Positions 46,287-57,685 of a stretch of 64,000 nt of DNA are shown one piece after another. The first letter of the stretch is position 1, and each line of letters opens with the position of its first letter. The notes under the pieces are model-generated. The model did not search any database. It saw only the letters and a list, made by a program, of their open reading frames with translations, and was not told where the DNA came from. The position numbers were made by a program, and so were the translations under genes. The stretch spans positions 62,001-126,000 of the forward strand of contig JACTVC010000022.1 in NCBI GenBank assembly GCA_018417955.1, written 5' to 3'. The stretch comes from Laccaria trichodermophora. Lineage: Eukaryota > Basidiomycota > Agaricomycetes > Agaricales > Hydnangiaceae.

Positions 46287-47164
46287 ATGAGGCCATCGAC
46301 GAGGATACCCAGAATACCTGACCTTCTCACCGCGTTGCTCTCCCATTCAACACCACTCACGCGAGAGACTATATCCGATGTACGAATGGCCTGCCTTATT
46401 ACGTCTGACCAGGCGTTATCCCAGCGGTTGAGGATGTTGCCAGAGTTCTTGAAGATATCAGGAAGGGATGAGATGCTGCTAGGAGCGACGCTACCGATGG
46501 ATGGTATCGTTGTTGAGGATATGGCGGGAGACGAGGGCACGTTCGCTGTGGACTTTGAGATCCCGCAGTTTCTGAAGAGGATGATGGTTTCAAAAGAGAT
46601 CGTGTTGGAATTTATTGCGCGAAGTTGGTCTTTTTTCTTGTCTTTGACGGCTCATTGATTTCTTTTCAAGGTCGCATGTGGAAACTAGAATTCTCGATGG
46701 CCAATGGCGGTCAACACACTGACCCTCGAACCGGGTCGTGGTGCATCTCCCTCTCTCTGCTCGAGAATTGTCCACCGCGCTGGATAGACTCTCGCCTGCT
46801 TGTCCAAGAACCAGACACGACACCCCCAATACCATCACCAGACACAAAGTCACCTACGTCCTCCAAGCGCTCCCCTTCTTCTCCGTTCGTCTTTGGTTCA
46901 GGCCGTTCTAAAGCGAAACTCACCATCTCCGTACGCCTAAAGTCAATTCAGCAGCTGTTCGCACACCAGGTCCAGTCGAAGGTCGTGGTTTGGGTGGAAG
47001 ACAGCCTGATGGACGCTAGCTTGCAGTACGCGTACGCATCTATTCAATGCGGTTCTGATGCTTTCTCTTACAGGGGAAGCTCGTACATCGCTGCTGACGA
47101 GAAACTTCGCGCGCGCTTGGGGGCGAGACTTTGCAAACCAGAAGGGGAATGCATCATATGTTAA
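46287..47164 (+). CDS. hypothetical 276-aa protein
   Basis: Two exons, 46287-46623 and 46671-47164, with a 47-nt GT-AG intron that restores frame. The first exon is helical (PDLLTALLSHSTPLTRETIS, LRMLPEFLKISGRDEMLLG). The second combines strand-like pieces (RMWKLEFSMANGGQHTDP, KVVVWVEDSLMDASLQ) around a Pro/Ser/Thr-rich linker, and ends in CKPEGECIIC, a Cys-rich tail that could in principle be lipid-modified. I do not recognise a family. The start lies about 160 bp after the end of the duplicated block. Confidence 0.5.
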
Positions 47165-47517
47165 TGATGCGCTTTCTACCTATACTTATCTCATGTGAAT
47201 GTAAAATACCACTACCCTGTAACAAATATACCGTGTAAATGACCGTCGATGAAACTGTAAATGCAGTTTTCTGTCCGCCAAAAGTATCGGCATTGACATA
47301 AACGGGACGTCCTTCGAGGCATTGAAAAATGCTTCTGTGGCCGTTGGTGGAGTCCTTGTCCGAGCTTTGAACGAGGATAGAGGGGAACGAAAAGGCGAGT
47401 CGAATTCTGCAGTTTATATTTTTCGGTGGGTGGTTTGCTTTTAAGTATCATCAGCGTCATCGAAAGGCGGTCATTATGTGTTTAAATAGATTATGTAGCG
47501 TTCGGAGAAAAGTCCTA

Positions 47518-48743
47518 TTATGTGGGTATCGTTCTCAATTCAATGTATACATGACGCTCTTCACTGGATGCGGGAACCAGTAAAACAACTCGCGCGGCGG
47601 AGGATGACGATGAAGCCTCAGGCTGAACCTCTCTCTCCTTCCCCTTTGTCAGATTGTGCAGGTCCTGAGAGGTCTCGGCATTGGCACCAGCTGAGCCCCG
47701 CGTCATGTTGGCCTCCCATTGATTATTTTCTATGTCTTCGACCCGCAGAATCACCAATGGGCGAAAGTACGCATGAAAAGTGATGCGTAAGAGGACGACT
47801 CGGAAGAGGTTAAACACAAAGATTCCGAATCCTACGCCCAAAATCGTCTTGTCGCAAACCTGCCTCTTGCAAAAGGCGATGGCTGATTGATCGACCGTTT
47901 TGATGAATCCGACCGAGAATGACGCAACCTGGAATGTTGTTGCTCTGTTGAAACTAATGACAGAAAGTACAAAACGCAGTGCTGGAAAGATGCTTACAAC
48001 AAAACCTGTTCTGTCGCCAGGCTGAATGCGTGCCAGGTCTGCCATCCGGATCTGTCGATGGCCTATAATAATCTTCTCAAACAGATTGAAAAAGGGATGT
48101 GCCACAGGGACCTACGTCTCGCCATTGTCGAATAAAATACCAATTCACGGACCGACCCTGGTCGATAACTCCGAATTTTGAAAGGAAGAGAATACTGGCG
48201 AACAGCGCTGGGCATGCGAAACTCAAAGAAATGGATCCAAGGACTCGGAATAATTGGTAGTGATCCGCGTCGTAGTTCATGAAGGTCAAGGCACCCCCAA
48301 TGCTATGAAAAGAGATTCAGCAGAGCGGTTAGCACAAAAAGGTGAATGGACATACGGTAATTGTAAAAAGGCCACGAGTCTCAAATTTTCATGACTTTTC
48401 TCCATCGCGCTTGTGAACGTCTGCCACAGGGTGGGTTGAACAGAACCTCGTCGTCGGGCGGGGAGGCGGGTGGAGTGTTGCTGTTTGGTGCGTCGTCATT
48501 GGGTGGAGCGTTGCTGTTGGGTGCGTCGTCATTGGGTGGAGCATTGCTGTTGGGTGCGGCGTCGTCGGGTGAAGTGTCGTTGTTGGGCGTGGCGGCGTAT
48601 CGACGAGGGTGCCCGTCAAAGTGGTCAATGTATGTGATGAGATTCTGAAACTCCGCGCCAAATCCGATGAGTGAGATTAGGAACGCCCAGCATGAAATAA
48701 TTATCCTACCGACGCTGTTGAGGACGTCGGCGAGATTGGCCAT
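47518..48743 (-). CDS. multi-pass membrane protein with Asn/Pro repeats
   Basis: Minus-strand gene starting MANLADVLNSVGRIIISCWA (first helix). A run of 33-bp repeats follows (APPNDDAPNSN units, 48470-48570). An exon near 48290-48120 has two hydrophobic stretches (VLGSISLSFACPALFASILF and a second start FGVIDQGRSVNWYF); one more lies near 48000-47800 (FALRFVLSVISFNRAT, TILGVGFGIFVFNLFRVVLL). The tail is Ser-rich and ends ELRTIPT. Splice sites at 48110 (GTAGGT) and 48045 are plausible; the junction of exon 1 to exon 2 near 48400-48304 does not close in the obvious phase. Function unknown. Confidence 0.45.
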
Positions 48744-49014
48744 GGCTGACTCGGATTAGGTTAATGATCGCCCCCTTGAGGTTAATGTAGGGGATGACAC
48801 GTGACCGCGTCAGCCACTGTTTACTTATAATACTTTACTTTGGATCCATTTCGCTTACGTAAGCCTGTATCAAATATATGATCGAACACCTCAAGTATGC
48901 ATGTCAGAAAAAAAGCTCGCCACGTTCATGGAATTATGCAAACGGCAGTAGTCTTTTATAATTCAGGCCAAGTTCACTTTTTCAGATATTCAACAAATAT
49001 TCAAGGCTTATAAA

Positions 49015-49367
49015 AGGACCCTGGGCAATAGCAGAAAAGACCTGATCCCGAAAATTGGGTTCTTGTCCGGACGCCTCTGCACCAAATTTGTCCGGACTGG
49101 ACCTGGCCTACTACACCCCAATCTCAAAAATTTGTCCGGACGGCCAGCTCAGGGTATTTTTTTCTCCACAAATGTCCCACAATTATGCCCGAATACCAAC
49201 TTAGGGGGCTTTTTTTTGACATCTTGTCGATTTTATCCGGACTCTGGCTCTGGGCAGTTTCGAATTTTGTCACTTTTTGTCTGGATTGGCCCCCAGCTGT
49301 AGAGCCTAAAATCCACATTTTCTGTCTGGATCGGGACCAGGGCTTTCCTGCTATTGCCCGGGGTCCT
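49015..49367. mobile_element. MITE with AGGACC termini and 8-bp duplication
   Basis: The left end reads AGGACCCTGGGCAATAGCAG. The right end, reverse-complemented, reads AGGACCCCGGGCAATAGCAG; similarity continues for about 35 bp. Both sides carry CTTATAAA (49007-49014 and 49368-49375), a perfect 8-bp target duplication. The interior holds several TTGTCCGGAC/ATCCGGAC words and no transposase frame. It starts with the same six bases as the element at 4132-4742 and shares the CCTGATCCC and TCCGGA subterminal words. Confidence 0.85.
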
Positions 49368-49394
49368 CTTATAAAAGGTTCAATGTTTTGTTGA

Positions 49395-50150
49395 TGTTTC
49401 GTAATAACAAATTCAAATTCATGAGTTAAATTTGAGAAATTGAGCTACGAGTGCTTGCGGTGGGTTTATTTTAAGCATGAAAGGCAGCAATGTAAATAAT
49501 CGGGTATGGTGTACAGTGTTGGTACAGTGAGCCATCCTGAGATCTGCAAAGTTTTGGGTGAGGAATTACATTCTCAGCAATTTCAAACTATGGCTCGCAA
49601 CAAGTGCTCAGCACCCGGAAGTTTCTCAGAAGTATTCATGGTCTTGGGCCAAATTGTTTTCACAGAAGACTTGTTCTTTAGGTCCATCAAGTCCAATAGT
49701 AGTTAAGGATTTGGAAATCCCTGGCGACATTAATGTAGCAGTATTTGTAGTCGCCGATTGATAAAAAATCTAGAGGATCAGATTAAGGCCCATGTTGGGG
49801 ATGAGGAGTTCCGTACTTACATCGGCATTGTCTATAATTACCCAGGCCTCAGACATTGCATCTGAAGAATATCAAAATATCGTCTATCAAACATCTTCAA
49901 TAATCCATGTAACCCTTGGTGAGGTGAAATTAAATTTTTCAGAGAAATCAACCAGAGAATTTTTAGATACACCTGGGTTTTTTAGATTGAGGCGAAACAG
50001 TGATTATTATCACTAAACCTCCATCGCGTATCTTATCACTCCTTGACGAATTTCGCGTTTCACAGACAATTTAAAAATACGTATGCTAGTATAAAAACCC
50101 GATAGGTTTTTGAGAGAATCATCAGTACATTCCTCCAGCAGACTCAAACT
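49395..50150 (+). repeat. copy of the secreted-protein promoter region, without the gene
   Basis: Direct copy of 41680-42430. It retains the TATA box (TATAAAAA at 50090) and the CAGCAGACTCA leader, but the similarity stops there; the signal-peptide frame that follows in the source is missing. It starts about 20 bp after the MITE. No gene is supported between here and 50513. Confidence 0.75.
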
Positions 50151-50513
50151 ACCAATAAATATTTCACATAAACATCATCACCTTTTTGTGGCTGCAAAGT
50201 TGAGATAACAATGAATCTTTTTATTTGAACATTTTCGACACTAATGTGGAATTGACTATTCAACATATTTATGTCCTTTTTATTACCTCTTTGCCAGGCG
50301 ACGAATGTAGTTTGCCCCCAATTTGCCCCTTGTGATGATTGTTTGTAGGCACTGTAAATAATTTTACACCTCATATTTTCTGTTTACTAAAAGTTCGCTG
50401 ACCCCTGTTCCAAGTTGCATACCATTTCTAATGGCGTCTACAGTCCTTCTTGTAATAGATTAAAGTCGCAGATATGTTCAACGCAACTTTCATCTCTTGA
50501 CTGTAAGGGCCAA

Positions 50514-51088
50514 TCAATGAACCACCAGGAAAACACGATCACCCTCCAGTAACTCCCTCTTCGACGATGTCAAAGGTTCGAAATCATCATCAGACTGCAT
50601 GGTGCTATGGTCTTGAACCCTAACCTTCGAGCGAACAATCAAGTGAGCACGATGCTGGTGAACGAGAGGGTATTGCCATGTATGGCCCCTCGATGGCAGG
50701 TACCAGGTTTCTGGTTTAACTTGTTCTCCAACGTATTTCATTGGCACACAAACTACGTCGGCAATGATGATCGCGCTGGAATTGCATTCCGCCACTTGAA
50801 CCACCCCCAAAATTCTGTACTGACGCAGAACCATTCCTGTAACCATGGTGAGCTTGGTGATATCGATTGAAGCCCGATGGGACAATAAAATGACATACGG
50901 AGCGCTGAATCACTCTCAACGTCAAACTCCCCATACTTCAATATCCCCGTTTGGTGCACCGAGCCATTGGGAGGGACGACCAAAACCGAAGCGTTAACTA
51001 GCCCGTTTTTTGGAAGCCGTCTCACTGGTGTCACAGGCGGGTCGGGGGTGGGTACGACCACTTTGGGGCGGCGTTGGAAGGGAGACAT
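50514..51088 (-). CDS. hypothetical 170-aa protein
   Basis: Two exons, 51088-50899 and 50836-50514, with a 62-nt GT-AG intron (GTATGT...TTACAG) that keeps frame. It begins MSPFQRRPKVVVPTPDPPVT and contains strand-rich stretches (LVNASVLVVPPNGSVHQTG, ILGVVQVAECNSSAIIIADV, HLIVRSKVRVQDH), ending EGDRVFLVVH. The pattern suggests a small beta-rich soluble protein. No family recognised. It lies between the duplicated promoter copy and the HAD relic. Confidence 0.5.
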
Positions 51089-51229
51089 AGTAGTGTGGTG
51101 ATTGATTTTTTCTCCGACTTGGGGTTGAGGTGATGAGTGTCGTAAGGTTGTCGGTGTGAAACCTTGCGCCGAGGAGCTGGGAACGGAATTATAACTTTTC
51201 CTCTATTCAACCTATTCAACCTAAGACAA

Positions 51230-51660
51230 AGGAGCAAGCGTACGCACATGACCTCGGGCAAGGATCAGAAGCGGCGCAAAAATTTCCCGGATCACCTGGC
51301 CAATGAAAGTGTATGAAAGGTGGCGACCAGCATTGTTTGTTTTGCCCTGGAGATGGGGTTACTGCACAAGTTGCGAAGGGTTCTTTCAGCGTTCACAAAG
51401 GTGCCGTAGAGAATGGTTGCAATGCTGAGGGATCGAGCTGTGACAAGATTCTCAAGCTTGACGATTGTGCGTTTTGGATCAGCGCCTGTGACTTTTAGAA
51501 CGTGGCGATAGTAATCAAGGTTAGGTTTGCGTTCGCCAGCAGCAGCTGATGTAAAACACCGTCGAATATATCCCAATCTGCCCCCTTGGTCCTCAGAACC
51601 TCCCAATCAGGTGCCGAAATAGAGGCGCAAATGTGGACGTCATGCAGAAGAAACACCCCA
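51230..51660 (-). pseudogene. HAD-superfamily hydrolase relic
   Basis: Minus-strand frame contains FTSAAAGERKPNLDYYRHVL, then TGADPKRTI and LENLVTARSLSIATILYGT. In fungal haloacid-dehalogenase-like proteins the sequence is FTSAAAGxRKPDxxxYRHVL...TIFVDDKLENVLSARSLG. Here the FVDDK metal-binding stretch between TI and LEN is reduced to VK, so an essential part is missing. The upstream motif I region (DxDxT) was not found. It ends against the RhoGAP copy. Confidence 0.55.
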
Positions 51661-51769
51661 CTGATATCTAGTTTCTGGAAACTGATTTATTTACGTGATG
51701 TATTTTTTGGTTACGATGCATGTCCTATCTTCTTTGTCGGTTATATATCTATCAGACCATGCCTACGCC

Positions 51770-53720
51770 CTTGGATAAAACAATATTTCAATCCTAAAGC
51801 GATCCAGCTCTCATAGAATCCCGATATTCACTATCAAAGCCGAATTAGACAGGCAGCTTGTTGCTCTATAAGATCCTTTATATCTGCAACAAGCCTCACA
51901 ACATCTCGCTCCCCCAATGCAGTCTCCAATCGAGTACGCAAAACCACATCATCCCCATCTAATCCCACCCCTTTCCTGCACCCCTCTCCATCCTCAGCAC
52001 CGTCTCCACCCTTAACCTGCATCTCCAGCTCTTTGACACAGTTTTCCAATGCCAAGACTTTCTCCGTCGCTTTGGTCTTTTCCTGTACAGATTCCTCAAT
52101 GAGCAGCTCGCTCATCTTGAGTTTGAGCTCTAGCAAAAGAATGTGTGAGCGGGCTTGACATAGTTTTGGTTTGGCTTGCGCGCTGGGTGGATGTGGATGG
52201 TGAGGGTTCCTGATTCGCGTCTTCGGTTTTGGAGGGCAGGGAGATGTCTAGCAGACGTTCCTCGACTTGATGGATGTGAGCGGACGAGTAGGGGAGGTGA
52301 TGTGAAAATAGGACGTAGGTGCTGGAGCGGAATTAGTGCTCGTGGCCTCTGAGCTGACGTCTTGGGCCGAACAGACATCTAGGCGGTCATTCGAGGAGGC
52401 TGGTGAGGGTGACTGAAATACTGTGAGATGGGTCAGTGAAACAGAACGAAAAGGAGAGGAACGACTCAATACCAGATTGAATTTTATTGGGCTCTCTGGG
52501 TTTCTTGTTGGATGTTTCAGCGTGATGACCACCCCAGAAATAATGAGCGTCGGCTTCTGGTGGGCTTGTCACTCGATTTTCCACGGCGGATAGCGTGCAA
52601 TTGTTTCCAACTTTGAATCTGTCTCCGTCGGACATGCTATCCATGCATTTGGAAGGAGAATGGTGTTCATTGACAGACGAAGTCCCGCTGGCAGAGGGTG
52701 GTTGATGAACCTTTCCGATCTCTGAAGGGCGAATGAACGGGAGGTTCAAAATCGAAAGAGAGATAGACGGTGAACTTCCAAAGTCTCCAGAGGAAACGGT
52801 CTGCGGCGTCTGTCCCGACGTGCCAAGTGAACCATTGGCAGTCTTAACCTGTACATCGCCCGACTCTTTCCTCTCTTCAACGACCTCAAACAAGCCCTCC
52901 GAGATGGTTCCCCAACGATTCATAAACCAGCACATCAGGGTCTCCCCCTCCCTCCTACGCTCACCGCCCGAGCCGTGGTGTTTACGAGTCGTCCCTCCGC
53001 CAAAAATCCTACCGCTAAACATCCGACCTACATCCTCCACACCCAGGCCATTTTCCTCTCGCACCAATACCACTTGGCTGAAGAACGATAGGAGGTAGAC
53101 TCATAGGGAGAAGTTGGGAGAAGGGAGGAGGTGGAGGAGCAGTTGGGCGGTTTTTATTCGGGTAGATTCTTTTTCGTGCGTGTGGGTAGCAATTAGGCAA
53201 TTAGAGAAACGATGGGGTCCCTCGGGATCGTTGGTTTCTTCCGCTACCCCGCACCAGTCCCAGACGGCACGGAATAGGGTGGGAAGGAGGATAGGTTCTG
53301 GAAGGGATGCTAGGTACGTGGAGAGGAGGGCGCAGATATCTGGGGTCGACTCTAGATGGAGTGAAGTATCTGCTCCGAAACCGACCGGGGGATTGGGTAG
53401 TTCCCCGGATGGTGTTCGGTGGCGTGGAGTGTCGCTTGCGGGCTGACGCTGAGAGTCGAAGATGCTGATGAGTTGGAGTAGACGAGCACGGTTGGGGAGA
53501 GTACGGAACAGGTTGTGTTGGTAGATTCCTTCTCGATGTGTGAGCGGACGGATATTGAAAAGAGAGTGCAAGCTTTACCTTTCAATATAACTCTTCGACG
53601 GCGGTGACGACGACAACAGGCAATTCGTGCTCTCGACCGCCAAGAACTACGCTGATAGAAGCGTAGATCGAAACCTTCCGTAGATGCTCTCCGAATACAG
53701 CTGTGAGAAGAAGAGTGAGT
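51770..53720 (-). pseudogene. 5'-truncated inverted copy of the RhoGAP gene
   Basis: Inverted copy of the gene at 18784-21359. The similarity starts inside intron 1 (CTCACTCTTCTTCTCACAG, 53701-53720), runs through exons 2, 3, 4 and the coiled-coil exon, and continues past the stop (to about 51770). Exon 1, about 225 residues, is absent. RhoGAP landmarks are retained (SISVVLGGREHELPVVVVT, LFRTLPNRARLLQLI, ICALLSTYLASLPEPILLPT, GVEDVGRMFSGRIFGG), with about 85 percent identity by eye. The source donor GTACGT after exon 4 is CTACGT here, and the acceptor CCCAG of the last intron reads CCAAA, so correct splicing of the last exon is unlikely. Without exon 1 it has no evident start. Confidence 0.85.
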
Positions 53721-53806
53721 CTCGGATGTTGTCCAATTATGTCAGCAAGAATTTTCCTCGCTCCAACATCACCAGTCGGGGATACACGTGTACACACCTA
53801 ATTAGC

Positions 53807-55076
53807 GGGCGATTGCTATCTATTCCCAGTTCCGTCGTCGTTGAGCCCATCGTTATTTACTCGACCCCGCTGGAAACATTATAATATCTCGTATGTTTAT
53901 TGCACTCATCACTCTACCCGCCCTGACATTGTCAATCAGTGGAGGTCAGTGGATATATAGTCTGCGCCAACCTACCGACGTGAACACACGCATATAGTAC
54001 CGTTCTTGGAAAATGGCGCTACAAGAACTCAGGGGCTTTGGACGTCCGCCTCCCGAAGAGTCTCTGCAAGTTTACCTGGTCGGCTTTCATGTCAAGCGAC
54101 GCATCTGAGCTCCCCTCTTTCTTCATCAGTACAACCATTTCCCAACTCATCGGCATCGGAAAGTCCCCCCCTTTAATTGAGACGCCAAAAACTTCCACGT
54201 TGCTAAGGAGCTGTATGGGTGCGTACACGAAACATTGCTCCTCTCCTTGTCCAGAACTTCTGCCTTTCCATCCTCATATTTTTCCATAAATGATAACATT
54301 ACCCCGACTTACCCTGTGTCCCTATCCGCTCTTGGTTTCCTCAGACTATGCCTGCAAAAGGGTGGGTTCACGGGCACACTTCTATCCCTACTCCCCCCTT
54401 CTCCTATTCGTCTCGAGCTTCACCCATCCCAACTTATCCGTCGCGTTTGGTCTTAACACCTGCTTGGCTTTTGAGCGCGTCGCTCTGCTACAGACGCCGT
54501 GTGTCCTCCTCAAGCCACATTTATAATTTGGAACGTCTTGCCTTCATTCTGAGGCCGGAGATGTAGGCGGTGATCCACAGGGAATGGCGCGGGCTAGCCC
54601 CAGCCTTTGAGGCGAATCGGATTGGATTGAATGTTAGCACTTGGCGAGCAGAATCTTGTTCAACTTTCTGTAACTGCGGTGGCTGTGCCCTCGTCTTCAA
54701 GTTGTCGACTTCTTCGCGTTATACCTGCTTCATGGACCATTCGTCAGCGCCCCTCTCAAATCACTCTGATTGAAATGGGGCGTCTTGGCTGCATAACAAC
54801 CAAACGCGGCCTAAGTATTCGATAACCGACTTCTTTCCGCCTCGGTGACTCGGGGATGACGATGAGCCATGGAATCTACGTCTTTGGGAAGCTGAGTATG
54901 TGTACCCGACGCTACGCATCTTTTCGAGTAGGATGTTCCGCTCAGTAATGAAGTTCGTTAGTGTATCCAGGACGAGTAGGTGAGCTTTCATTCTCGACAT
55001 CATCACCATCTCACCGAGCTCTCCTTGTTTGACGAAGGTCGTGCGTCACTCAACCATTTCCCTCGGGATCGCCCTC
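53807..55076 (+). repeat. copy of the GDT1-downstream segment, part 1
   Basis: Direct copy of about 44195-45470. It begins CACCTAATTAGCGGGCGATTGCTATC, compared with CACATCTAATTATCAAGCGATTGC in the source, and breaks off at CTCGGGATCGCCCTC. Small insertions and deletions relative to the source show divergence of several percent. It directly adjoins the RhoGAP copy. Confidence 0.85.
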
Positions 55077-56775
55077 ATCCATGTCGGTGCTGGAAAGGCA
55101 GTACTATTGAGACGAGGGTTGGGATCTAGAATCTAGAGGGTTCTACCATCGTTCAGAATGGTTGCGGTCGATAACCGGAATGAAGATTTGGAACAAAGAT
55201 CACGCTGATGTCGGATGGTGAAGCCGGCAAAGATGAGAAACCACCATTCTACGGTACCTTTATGCTAAGAACTGACACAACCCGTGACCCCTCAGTGATC
55301 CCGACGCTTCTCCTGTCCTACTTGCACCTACTTGCACCCTGATCATACATCTGATGAAACTTTGTCCTGTCATCGGCAAAATCTCGCATTTCCCTATGAC
55401 CTCGAGATGCCACAGTGTTTCTCATCGTATTCTTGAAGTAAGCGTACTAAATGAGCTCCGAGCTCAGAGTCGAAGTCTAGAACTCGTGGAAAAGTAAAAT
55501 ACTGGAGGTCAATCTTTAGCCCAGCTATCCAGCTTTGCCACCCACCCCAACATGTTATCCGAAGGTCGGATTCCGGCGTTATGTCCCAAAAATTTGTCAC
55601 GGTGTAAGTATACGTACCAGTTGAAATCATTGTCAATTTCCAATCGTAATCTGGCTAAGTACGGATAAGAAGTGAGGACGGTTGGACATTTGTTACAATT
55701 GTTACAATATGACATTCGTCTACATCTACTAGAGACTAAGGTCGACCCAAGAGCCGGCCTCGACGGACCAAATACAAACGTAGTAACTAGCGTCTCCTTC
55801 TACAGTCGTTCAAAACAGCCATTTTCCTTTGATAATCCCCAAATATCTGCCCTGCTAGCCGAATGGACGCGATATGCCAATCGGAAGAAATGTGTGATCT
55901 GAGTCTCCGACCCTCGACTTGTCACTTCACCAATACCAGCCTCACTTGGAATCAGGAGATCGAGGTTTGGTATTTGCCGTAGGTAAAAGAGGGACTGATG
56001 AAGTGAGCGCTGTCAGAGAAGAGCAACTTAGCTGTTGCGAGGAGGCCGTTCTTCACAGCCCCTTCGATCCGCATGTTTGCGAGCTTAAGCTCAGTCCTCA
56101 AATCCCATCTGATTAACGGGTTTCTGGTGAAAAAAATATGTGCATTAAGAGGGAATCGAACCCCCGGCGGGCCGACACTTGAGTGATGAGACAAATGGCA
56201 ACGACCCAGGTTACCACTAACCCCATTAATGCGATTGAAAGAAGATACTTAGCGGTAGTTGTACTACTAGCTGTATGCTTTTTTTTTTTTTCAAATTTGA
56301 AGCCACAACCTACGATGACCAGCGTCGCATCGAGTCCCGACGGTCCGAGTTCTACGAGCAAACAGAGGGTGTGAGCGTGGCAGGGCTGCCTTCTTTTATC
56401 AAAGGCAAATTGACAGCTGCGGTGCCGTAGACTAGATAGCCGGCTTTTGCCTCAGAAACTCATCCGTGAGAGCCCGATACACTTCAACTTGTTATCCGTC
56501 CACAATGTAAGTCACTTTCCTGAGGGGTTTTTACCAAACCTTCAATTTCTAATGTTCTTGCAGGTTAGTTCATGTGGCCCTTCGGCCCTGGATCCGGCAA
56601 GGATCCGGGGGAACGGAGTCTTTTCAAGGCCCTTTCAACCTCTTTCGACTTCCCAACTTACCAGCCATATATTTCCAGGGTAAATTTCGGGGAGATCTCG
56701 TAAAAAAGACCTGCATCATGGAGACCATTTTTCCGCAGCTTTCTTGTTGACCTCAACCATCGCCGCTGCCATCCC
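55077..56775. other. 1.7-kb insert splitting the duplicated segment
   Basis: Replaces 24 bp (about 45471-45494) of the source segment. It contains the tRNA-Gly gene (56141-56232) and a minus-strand coding relic around 55715-55394 (SYPYLARLRLEIDNDFNWYV, DLRITCWGGWQSWIAGLKID) reminiscent of the C-terminal part of mushroom F-box-type proteins, though not firmly so. A plus-strand frame from ATG 56572 (MWPFGPGSGKDPGERSLFKA) is short and unassigned. Confidence 0.6.
56141..56232 (-). tRNA. tRNA-Gly (anticodon GCC) with a 20-nt intron
   Basis: On the minus strand the acceptor stem GCATTAA pairs with TTAATGC. The D arm is GGGT TAGTGGTA ACCT. The anticodon stem GGTCG pairs with CGGCC around the loop TT-GCC-A-T. 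The T arm is GGGGG TTCGATT CCCTC. A 20-nt intron, TTTGTCTCATCACTCAAGTG, lies one base after the anticodon, the canonical position. The discriminator is A (56141). A run of seven T (56136-56130 on the minus strand) follows as the Pol III terminator. The B-box GGTTCGATTC is intact. Confidence 0.93.
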
Positions 56776-57570
56776 CCCAAGGATCGTGCGCTCCAGCAGG
56801 AACGCGCCTTACGAACCACAGTATCAAGCATATTAGGCTGATTATTTGATTCTTCTTCTATCCCTGGGACCGCAGCATGTTTAACGTTTGTCGAATTTAC
56901 CCCAGACGTTGGTGAAAATAATAACTATTCACGGCAGGACGTCCCCTCACGGTCTCAAATTCTATCATACACCTTCGTCGACAGTTGCGTCACCATAGCT
57001 GGTGTAACGATCATAGTACCTCAAGTTCCATATGGGCGTGGTGCCGATCTAATCGTTTTACTAGGCGTATGATTATCTTTGCACCTTGAAAGAAGAGGTG
57101 AGTCGTAACAACAGCTCGAAGAGCGTAAACCCTGACACTGACTCCGTAGATATCTTATGCATGGTCGTGCCCATGGTCCATGGGACTCATTTTGTTCTAT
57201 TTAAACCGGTATCTACCATTCCTTGATCAATCGATTCTGTTATACAGTGAGTAGTATCAATTCCAACAGTAATTCCTCTGAAGTGAGTTTAGTCAGATTC
57301 ATGGCGACGTCTCCTCAGGTTTCTGTCCCAGTTCATTCGAACGGTTCCAAATCTAATCTGCGTGCACAATAGACGTGCTTCAGGCTCTATGGAGTAACAC
57401 TGTGTTCGTGACTATTCTCATTTTATGTCAAATGACTGAACCCTCCCTTCAGCTTCGATTTCTGTCGGTTTTCTGTCTGCGCAAAGTATTCCTTGTCTCA
57501 CATCTTTCAACCTAATTTCTAACTCTCGGAACTTAAGTAATTCTAACTCTGAGGACGTGTGGAATGTGGG
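56776..57570 (+). repeat. copy of the GDT1-downstream segment, part 2
   Basis: Direct copy of about 45495-46128, starting AGGATCGTGCGCTCCAGCAG and ending GAGGACGTGTGGAATGTGGG. It carries an extra 169 bp (about 57146-57314) that the source lacks, bounded by CTCC on both sides. Confidence 0.85.
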
Positions 57571-57685
57571 AGAGACGACGTTGGGTCACGACATCCCTTG
57601 GAACGCTGATGTCGGTGAGCCCCAGTCATCTCTGCATTATTTCCATCACCTAGAATAAAAATTAGGTATCCATTTTATTCGCTAT

